A stretch of 6,596 bases of DNA from an uncultured Pseudomonadota bacterium (lineage in GTDB: Bacteria > Pseudomonadota > Gammaproteobacteria > Burkholderiales > SCOH01), in the NCBI GenBank assembly GCA_937863215.1, contig CALMFQ010000076.1:1-6596 (forward strand). Direction: 5' to 3'. Numbering within the stretch: the first letter of the stretch is position 1; the number at the start of each line of letters is the position of its first letter. This document shows, one piece after another, positions 1-4,674 of this stretch. A program made the translations under genes and the position numbers. The notes under the pieces were generated by a model. It was not told the origin of the DNA. It searched no databases and saw only the letters and a list, made by a program, of their open reading frames with translations.

Positions 1-26
1 GCAAGCCAATAGCAGAGGGCTTGCAG
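1..26 (-). terminator. Hairpin downstream of the SDR gene (possible terminator or REP-like repeat)
   Basis: The arms GCAAGCC (1-7) and GGCTTGC (18-24) are perfect inverted repeats around a short loop, starting about 10 bases past the SDR stop codon. The same hairpin occurs at 1012-1038 downstream of cysC: about 24 of 27 positions agree, with two loop substitutions and one extra base. Its place after the stop codon of two unrelated genes suggests a transcript-end structure or a dispersed intergenic repeat. The sequence beyond position 1 is missing, so a U-tract cannot be checked. Confidence 0.45.
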
Positions 27-36
27 CGGCAAGCTG

Positions 37-786
37 TTACACCAGCCCAATTCCCCCATCCACCACCAACTCCTCGCCCACCATGTACGACGACGCGTCG
101 CTGGCAAGAAACAAGGCCACCTTGGCGATTTCGTCTGGCTCACCAAAGCGACCAGTTGGCGCTTTATTGAGAATGCGCTCCTGAATCGCATCCGTGGCCA
201 CTGCCGGCAAGCCGAAGCGTTGATACATCGGCGTGCGGATCGGGCCGGGGCTGATGGCGTTGATACGAATGCCACGTCCGATCAGCTCCAGCCCCAAGGT
301 TTGTACCAGCGAGCGCAAACCAGCTTTTGCGCCGGCGTAGACGCTGAAATTGGGCGCTCCTTTGCGATTGGAAAGCGAGGTCGTCACCACGATGTTGCCG
401 CCGTTAGCCATTAACGGTAGCGCTTTCTGGATGGTGAAAAATGTGCCTTTGAAGTTGACCGACACCTGCTGGTCAAATTGTGCTTCGGTAACCAACTCAA
501 ATGGCACCGGCTCGGCCACTGCCGCATTGGCAAACAACACATCCAGCCGGCCAAAACGTTGTTTGATTTCGCCCATCAAGGCGTCGATCTGCGCCAGATC
601 GCCGGCATCACTTTGCAGCGCCACGGCGCCTTCGCCGAGTTCTGTAACCGCTTTATCGAGGCTGCTCGCATCGCGGCCGGTGATCACCACGGTAGCGCCG
701 CGTTGTTTGAACAGTTTGGCCGTAGCCAGACCAATGCCGCTGTTGCCGCCGGTAATCAGGGCAATTTTGCCCGTGAGGTTTTGCAT
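37..786 (-). CDS. Short-chain dehydrogenase/reductase (SDR) family oxidoreductase
   Basis: This is a classical SDR of 249 residues, the usual length for the family, and should catalyse NAD(P)-dependent oxidation or reduction of a hydroxyl/carbonyl group in the cytosol. The Rossmann cofactor motif TGGNSGIG lies at residues 12-19. TGR at 36-38, after the second strand, hints at NADP preference through Arg38. The catalytic tetrad is visible as Asn111, Ser137, Tyr150 and Lys154 (YAGAK). The usual NNAG turn is changed to ANAAV near residues 86-90. The C-terminal block (GRFGEP, FLASDASSYMVG, VDGG) is typical of the FabG/glucose dehydrogenase-like branch. An ATG at 798 would add four residues but lacks a good ribosome site. 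The ATG at 786 has GGAG six bases upstream, so I chose it. The gene is separated from the sulfur operon by a large palindromic repeat and is probably an independent unit. The substrate cannot be told from sequence. Confidence 0.92.
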   Translation of the reverse strand: MQNLTGKIALITGGNSGIGLATAKLFKQRGATVVITGRDASSLDKAVTELGEGAVALQSDAGDLAQIDALMGEIKQRFGRLDVLFANAAVAEPVPFELVTEAQFDQQVSVNFKGTFFTIQKALPLMANGGNIVVTTSLSNRKGAPNFSVYAGAKAGLRSLVQTLGLELIGRGIRINAISPGPIRTPMYQRFGLPAVATDAIQERILNKAPTGRFGEPDEIAKVALFLASDASSYMVGEELVVDGGIGLV

Positions 787-792
787 CAGATT

Positions 793-796
793 CTCC
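793..796 (-). promoter_or_regulatory. Ribosome binding site deciding the SDR start
   Basis: GGAG on the minus strand lies six bases before the ATG at 786. It overlaps the codons just after the alternative ATG at 798, which has only A/T-rich sequence in front of it. This favours the 249-residue form. Confidence 0.6.
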
Positions 797-813
797 ATTC
801 ATCAAAAAACAAG

Positions 814-1002
814 CATCTTTTTTGAAACGGCTGGTGAGGTGTGAACTTGCCAGGGTAACTCCTCCCCCTTCAAGGGGGAGGCGGGGAGGGGGATGGGGGC
901 TTGCGCCGCGTCTGTAACCCCATCCCCACCCCAACCCTCCCCTTGAAAGGGAGGGAGCATTTGGGGCACGTTCAAACTTCACCCGCCGGATCAACAACGA
1001 TG
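814..1002. repeat. Near-palindromic MITE-like intergenic repeat (about 189 bp)
   Basis: The outer arms 814-851 and 965-1002 are inverted repeats, about 30 of 38 positions matching by hand. Inside them are two short palindromes: 861-881, with 10-base perfect arms (CCTCCCCCTT/AAGGGGGAGG), and 935-955, with arms differing at one position. The blocks around 888-899 and 919-932 are also complementary (GGGATGGGG against CCCCATCCC). The whole element can fold into one long hairpin with its loop near 900-916. No open reading frame in it looks real. No clear target-site duplication was found. A partial second copy lies at 6542-6596. The element fills most of the gap between cysC and the SDR gene and, if transcribed, would separate the two units. 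It fits a non-autonomous miniature transposable element or a family-specific intergenic repeat. Confidence 0.7.
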
Positions 1003-1009
1003 TGTCGCC

Positions 1010-1055
1010 CTGCAAGCCAATCCCAGAGCGGCTTGCAGGCCAGGCTGCAGGCCGC
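1010..1055 (-). terminator. Hairpin block downstream of cysC (possible terminator)
   Basis: Two mutually exclusive stems are visible. One pairs 1010-1018 (CTGCAAGCC) with 1030-1038 (GGCTTGCAG), nine perfect pairs. The other pairs 1028-1038 with 1045-1055, ten of eleven pairs around a six-base loop. The block starts about 32 bases past the cysC stop codon. No U-tract follows on the minus strand, so it is not a textbook intrinsic terminator; it may protect the 3' end or mark the end of the operon. The first stem is repeated at 1-26 after the SDR gene. Confidence 0.45.
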
Positions 1056-1086
1056 GCCAGTATTGGCTTGGCGGGGTGCGGCGGAA

Positions 1087-1722
1087 TCAGCCGCCGTGGA
1101 CGGGGTTGACCACTGCGGGGTAGAGCCGTGGCGCGAGCTTGTGCAGGATCTGCGCGACGCTTTGCTCGATGCTGAGGCTGCCGGTGTCAAGGCTCAGTGC
1201 AGGGTTTTCCGGCGCTTCGTAAGGGGCGGTGATGCCGGTGAATTCAGCAATTTCGCCCTGCCTTGCCTTGCGATACAGCCCTTTCGGGTCGCGCTGTTCA
1301 CACACGTGCAGGCGGGTGGCGAGGTGCACTTCGACAAAATGATCCTTGCCGATGATGTCGCGCGCCATCGCCCGGTCGTGCTGATAGGGCGAGATGAAGG
1401 CGGTGATCACCATCATGCCGGCGTCGTTGAACAGCTTGGCCACTTCGGCAATGCGGCGGATGTTTTCCTTGCGGTCTTGCGGCGAGAAGCCCAGCTCCTG
1501 GTTCAGGCCGTGGCGCACGTTGTCGCCGTCGAGCACGTAGGCGGGGTAGCCACGGCTGACCAGCGCCTGCTCCAGCTCGAAAGCCACGGTGGATTTGCCG
1601 GAACCCGACAAGCCGGTGAGCCAGATGGTGGCGGCCTCCTGGCGGAACAGGCGGGCGCGGTCGGCCGGGGTGACTTTGCCACGGTGCCAGACGATATTGC
1701 GTTGGGCGCGGTTGCTTATCAT
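1087..1722 (-). CDS. cysC: Adenylylsulfate (APS) kinase CysC
   Basis: CysC phosphorylates adenosine 5'-phosphosulfate with ATP to give PAPS, the activated sulfate donor used by sulfotransferases and by assimilatory PAPS reductase. The 211-residue length fits a stand-alone bacterial enzyme. Visible motifs are the P-loop GLSGSGKST at residues 37-45, the DGDNVRHGLN block at 65-74, FSPQDRKENIRR at 79-90, the ISPY segment near 110-113 with the serine position typical of the family, and the C-terminal lid sequence KARQGEIAEFTGI followed by PYEAPENP. The in-frame ATG at 1752 lies inside the preceding gene and has no ribosome site. The ATG at 1722 has AAGGAG six bases upstream and is the likely start. 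It is the last gene of the operon, 10 bases after the sulfotransferase stop. With no sulfurylase (cysD/cysN or sat) in the window, its most likely job is local PAPS supply for the sulfotransferase next door. Confidence 0.96.
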   Translation of the reverse strand: MISNRAQRNIVWHRGKVTPADRARLFRQEAATIWLTGLSGSGKSTVAFELEQALVSRGYPAYVLDGDNVRHGLNQELGFSPQDRKENIRRIAEVAKLFNDAGMMVITAFISPYQHDRAMARDIIGKDHFVEVHLATRLHVCEQRDPKGLYRKARQGEIAEFTGITAPYEAPENPALSLDTGSLSIEQSVAQILHKLAPRLYPAVVNPVHGG

Positions 1723-1728
1723 CTGTGT

Positions 1729-1734
1729 CTCCTT
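1729..1734 (-). promoter_or_regulatory. cysC ribosome binding site overlapping the sulfotransferase stop
   Basis: The minus strand reads TAAGGAG, so the last two bases of the sulfotransferase TAA stop are also the first two of AAGGAG. The spacing to the ATG at 1722 is six bases. This fixes the cysC start and suggests coupled translation of the two genes. Confidence 0.75.
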
Positions 1735-2998
1735 ATGCCCGACGGCTTTCAAATGGAATGGCGTAGAAGTCGCGCACGAATTTCATGCGTTGTTCCACCT
1801 CGTCTTTGCTGGTGCCGAAGTTTTCCAGTGCGTATTTGTGGCCGCCGTGCAGGTTTTCGCTTTCGCTCGCCTGCAGCCAGCCTTCCAGCGCCTGCTGCGC
1901 CTGCGGGTCGAACTGGATGCCGCCAAACTCGTAAATCCGCCGCATTACGGCGCGCCAGTCGTGGTTGATCTGCTCGTAATAAACGTCGATCTGCTGCGCG
2001 GCGGGGATTTGCTCGCGCATGGTCATGCAGCGGCGTGCAGCCTGTTGGCAGAAGTCGAGCCAGATTTCGCGCACCTTGGCGCGGCATGGCGCATCGGTGT
2101 GCTGCACCGTGTAGTGCCACATCAGCGACATCACCGAGGCCACGGTTTTTTGCGGATCGCGATGGGTGAACACCAGTCGCGCATCGGGGAACACCTGCAG
2201 CAGGGTGTTCAGGTCCATCATGTGTTGCGGGTTTTTCAGCACCCACGGCTTGTCTTCCGGCTCGCCGCGCTGCCAGGCGATCAGCCGCATCAGGTCGGCG
2301 GTGTAGCGGTAGGCGTCGGTTTTGTCGGCCTGCAGAAACCACTGGTAATAGCTCGGCACGTGGTAAGCGCCAAGAATGGAGAAGCTGCAGAACGAGTGAT
2401 TGAGCAGCAGCATTTCTTCTTCGGCCCAGTCCGGGTGCATCGGGTGGGCGTTGAAGGCGCCGGGGTACATGCGCGGAATGGCGCCGCAGGCCTTTTTCGC
2501 CTCGTTCCAGCGCTCGGCCTTGCCGTGTTGCGGTTTGCCGGGGCGCGGTGCGGGGTTGAAACCTTCCCAAGTGCTGAGGTGCATCAGCTGGCTATCGGCC
2601 GACATCATGCGCTGCAGGCGGGTGGTGCCAGAGCGGTGCGGGCCGATGATGACAATCGGCGCAACAATCTTGCGCTGGCGGATTTCCGGGTGCGCGGCAA
2701 ACGCGGCTTGCGCCCACAGGCGGTTTTTCAGCGAGCCAACGATATTGGCCTTGGCATACAGCCGCCCCATCGGGTTGAGCTGGGCTTCGGTTTGCAGCGA
2801 GTGCAGCAACACCCGCAATGCCGGCAAAAAGCTCTCGTCGCCAAAATCCTGCAGTCCGGTTTCGCGGCGGGCGGCAGCGATCAGCGCGTTTTCGCTGAGG
2901 TCGATTCTGGCCAGGCCAACACGATTGAGGGCGCGGCTGGCGCGGTTGATCAGCTTATTGGGCAGCGGGTGATAATGCGTACTCGGTTTGGTATCCAT
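1733..2998 (-). CDS. PAPS-dependent sulfotransferase (Sulfotransfer_3-like)
   Basis: This 421-residue protein should move a sulfuryl group from PAPS to a hydroxyl (less often amino) group of an acceptor. The 5'-phosphosulfate loop is clear: PIVIIGPHRSGTT, with GPHRSGTT at residues 119-126. The 3'-phosphate site fits FTHRDPQKTVAS, with Arg280 and Ser288 as the probable ligands, preceded by WVLKNPQH (252-259), a common block in the Sulfotransfer_3 group. About 110 residues precede the core domain, which is longer than in minimal sulfotransferases. No signal peptide or membrane segment is seen, so it is probably cytosolic. An ATG at 3025 would add nine residues but has no ribosome site. The ATG at 2998 has AGGAAA seven bases upstream. 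The gene starts 42 bases after CS-B and is followed directly by cysC, which makes its cosubstrate. The acceptor is unknown; the neighbours suggest a small oxo- or hydroxy-acid metabolite or a lipid. Confidence 0.9.
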   Translation of the reverse strand: MDTKPSTHYHPLPNKLINRASRALNRVGLARIDLSENALIAAARRETGLQDFGDESFLPALRVLLHSLQTEAQLNPMGRLYAKANIVGSLKNRLWAQAAFAAHPEIRQRKIVAPIVIIGPHRSGTTRLQRMMSADSQLMHLSTWEGFNPAPRPGKPQHGKAERWNEAKKACGAIPRMYPGAFNAHPMHPDWAEEEMLLLNHSFCSFSILGAYHVPSYYQWFLQADKTDAYRYTADLMRLIAWQRGEPEDKPWVLKNPQHMMDLNTLLQVFPDARLVFTHRDPQKTVASVMSLMWHYTVQHTDAPCRAKVREIWLDFCQQAARRCMTMREQIPAAQQIDVYYEQINHDWRAVMRRIYEFGGIQFDPQAQQALEGWLQASESENLHGGHKYALENFGTSKDEVEQRMKFVRDFYAIPFESRRA

Positions 2999-3005
2999 CA
3001 AAAAC

Positions 3006-3011
3006 TTTCCT
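3006..3011 (-). promoter_or_regulatory. Ribosome binding site deciding the sulfotransferase start
   Basis: AGGAAA on the minus strand lies seven bases before the ATG at 2998, in an A/T-rich 42-base gap. The alternative ATG at 3025 is preceded only by T-rich sequence without a purine-rich site. Confidence 0.55.
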
Positions 3012-3040
3012 GTATTAAAGATCATATAAAGAACAAAGGG

Positions 3041-3874
3041 TTAAGACTTGTTTGCCGGCCATTCGCGCTGCGCCGGCCCCTGATAAACAATCTGCGTGCA
3101 GGCAGTGGGAAACAGCGTGCCTTCGGGTTTGTCGGCTGATTCGGCATACACCGGCTGCATGCCTGCGACAAACCCCGGAATGGCATAGAAGTAGAACTCG
3201 CGAGGTGACAGACCGAGATCAGCACCAAACGCTGTCACCAATGCGCCGTAGTTCATTCGCAGATTCTTGCCCGATGCCAGCAGATGCTGCTCCAGCTCGA
3301 AGGCCAGCTTCACGTGTGGGCCATCAGCAAGCCCTAGCTCCCGCGCCAGTTGCATTGTCGGCTCGATCCGTTCGTCGGCGTTGGCCAAGGGTCGGCCATA
3401 GCCGGCAATACGGCCATGCAGGCGGATTTCGTCGGCTATGCACTGATCCAGCGTGGCGCCGGCAGCACGCTTCTTCACGGTTTCGATGAAAAAGCTGATC
3501 GCCTGAAACTCGTTCTGGCGGCCATAAATATATGCCTCAGACACCGCCACCGACGCGCCAATGGCCAGCGCGCCGGTACTGCGCGAGGAACCGGCGAGTG
3601 CAGCGACACGGTTGTTCCAGATACGCGCGTCGGGATAGCTGGTGATCGTCCAGAGCGCGTGCAGCATGCGAATTTGCTCCGGCGAAAAGCGCCGCCCGGT
3701 AATGCCAAACACGTACAGCTCCATCCAGTCCATATCGCCCAGCTCTTGGTGAATGTCGTGGCCTCGAAACACCGCCCGTTCGCCAGGGAAAGCGGCTCCC
3801 ACGGCGGTAGTCAATCTGCCTGCCACGCTGTCGAGCAGTGCCGGGCCACGGTTGGGGGTAACACGCTGGTTCAT
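3041..3874 (-). CDS. Divergent citrate synthase/citryl-CoA lyase-fold protein (CS-B), triad lost
   Basis: A 277-residue protein with the layout of the short citrate synthase/citryl-CoA lyase family. It has an RGHDI block at residues 37-41 (family: RGYDI), a helical region to about 100, GYGRPLANADERIEP at 158-172 corresponding to the family GFGHPL...DPR segment, KNLRMNYGALV at 203-213 corresponding to the N-V-D-G-A-L segment, and a closing helix with PGFVAG. Compared with the remembered family pattern, the first catalytic His (HGGA) falls at YGRQNE (117-122) and is missing, the second His is Arg161, and the catalytic Asp is Tyr209. All three triad positions are thus replaced, although the Arg of DPR seems kept (Arg169). 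The start ATG overlaps the CS-A stop as ATGA and has AGGAGG four bases upstream. Third codon positions look less GC-rich than in CS-A. It could be a non-catalytic partner of CS-A or an enzyme with altered chemistry. Fold assignment is fairly sure; function is unknown. Confidence 0.75.
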   Translation of the reverse strand: MNQRVTPNRGPALLDSVAGRLTTAVGAAFPGERAVFRGHDIHQELGDMDWMELYVFGITGRRFSPEQIRMLHALWTITSYPDARIWNNRVAALAGSSRSTGALAIGASVAVSEAYIYGRQNEFQAISFFIETVKKRAAGATLDQCIADEIRLHGRIAGYGRPLANADERIEPTMQLARELGLADGPHVKLAFELEQHLLASGKNLRMNYGALVTAFGADLGLSPREFYFYAIPGFVAGMQPVYAESADKPEGTLFPTACTQIVYQGPAQREWPANKS

Positions 3875-4674
3875 GCGGCCTCCTGTTGTGCCGGGTCGTC
3901 GGTCAGTTCCAACGGATAAAACGGGAAATTGCGATAGCCATTGCCGGTTTGCTCCAGCGCATGCGCGGCGGCGCCGGGCAGGCGCAGCAGCAGGAACAGC
4001 ATTTCGCCCTGCTCGGGGCTGAATCCCAGCTGGTGCAGCACGGCGGCGGCAATGCCGGTGGTGGCCAGTGGCAGGTCGGCGGCTTGTTCCAGCGTGCGCC
4101 GCTGCTGCCGCAGCCAGCCGAGGTGCGGGCCGCAGTCGTAGCTGGCGAAGTGGTCGAGCATCTGCAAGATTGGCAGCGGCGTGCTGACGCCGTGCGGATC
4201 GAAGCCGGGCGGGTGTTGCAGCTCGGGCCACACGTCTGGCCGCTTGCTCGGCTCGGTGCCGAGGCGGGCCTGCCATTTGAGCAAATCGATTTCGCAGCTT
4301 TGCCAGCCTTGCATGGCGAGATACACCTCGCGCGCGCCGCCGTTTTGCCCGGCGCCCACTGCCAGCGCGGCCATCAGCGTGGCAGCGGCGGTGGAGCCAC
4401 CGACACCGCCACACATGGCGGCATGCACGGCGGCATCGCGCGGGCCGGGGTTGGCCAGCGCCAGCGCCAGTTGTTCCAGCAGTGCCGATTGCGCCGGGCT
4501 GGGGGCTTCGCCGCGAAACAGCAGGTAGAGCATGTCGGCCCAGCGGGCGTTGCCGAGCATTTGCCCGAACACGTCGTAGCCGTGGCAGCGGGCAACGCGG
4601 GTGGCATAGCGGTTGTTGGCTTCGGGCTGCTCGTGCCAGATGCGGGTGGTGATCATTTGTGTTGCCTGGCTCAT
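3871..4674 (-). CDS. Citrate synthase/citryl-CoA lyase-like protein (CS-A), altered triad
   Basis: A 267-residue member of the short citrate synthase/citryl-CoA lyase family; classical members condense acetyl-CoA with a 2-oxo acid or cleave citryl-CoA. Supporting features are CHGYDVFGQMLG at residues 30-41 (family RGYD...LIG), the LLFRGEAPS block at 51-59, the NPGPRDAAVHAA helix at 75-86, a Gly/Ala-rich segment ending in GAGQNGGARE (107-116), PGFDPHG at 156-162, and the C-terminal LGFSPE...HALEQ stretch. In the family pattern HGGA the first catalytic His is Asn111 here. The GFGHP region is rearranged, with His161 one place off. The expected catalytic Asp position falls at Thr205/Thr206. Its ATG overlaps the stop of the ThDP enzyme (ATGA at 4674-4671) and AAGGAGG lies seven bases upstream, so close co-production with both neighbours is expected. 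The natural substrate is unknown, and it may work only as a complex with CS-B. Confidence 0.8.
   Translation of the reverse strand: MSQATQMITTRIWHEQPEANNRYATRVARCHGYDVFGQMLGNARWADMLYLLFRGEAPSPAQSALLEQLALALANPGPRDAAVHAAMCGGVGGSTAAATLMAALAVGAGQNGGAREVYLAMQGWQSCEIDLLKWQARLGTEPSKRPDVWPELQHPPGFDPHGVSTPLPILQMLDHFASYDCGPHLGWLRQQRRTLEQAADLPLATTGIAAAVLHQLGFSPEQGEMLFLLLRLPGAAAHALEQTGNGYRNFPFYPLELTDDPAQQEAA
3879..3884 (-). promoter_or_regulatory. Strong ribosome binding site of CS-B inside CS-A
   Basis: AGGAGG on the minus strand, four bases before the ATG at 3874 and within the last codons of CS-A. It fixes the CS-B start; the same frame stays open for 180 codons upstream but that stretch overlaps CS-A in another frame. 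Confidence 0.75.

Noticed and set aside
861..955. CRISPR-like direct repeats in the C/G-rich stretch
   Set aside because: The units are inverted palindromes within one hairpin, not regularly spaced direct repeats with unique spacers.
653..1015. Minus-strand open frame running through the palindromic repeat
   Set aside because: It translates the C/G-rich repeat and overlaps the SDR gene out of frame; no motif or ribosome site supports it.
1589..3139. Long plus-strand open frame opposite the sulfotransferase and cysC (516 codons)
   Set aside because: It runs antisense across two well-supported genes, has no family motifs and a composition typical of a GC-rich shadow frame.
3875..4414. N-terminal extension of CS-B upstream of its ATG at 3874
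   Set aside because: The extra 180 codons are Arg/Ala-rich out-of-frame sequence of CS-A, while the ATG at 3874 has an AGGAGG site and begins the family-like part of the protein.
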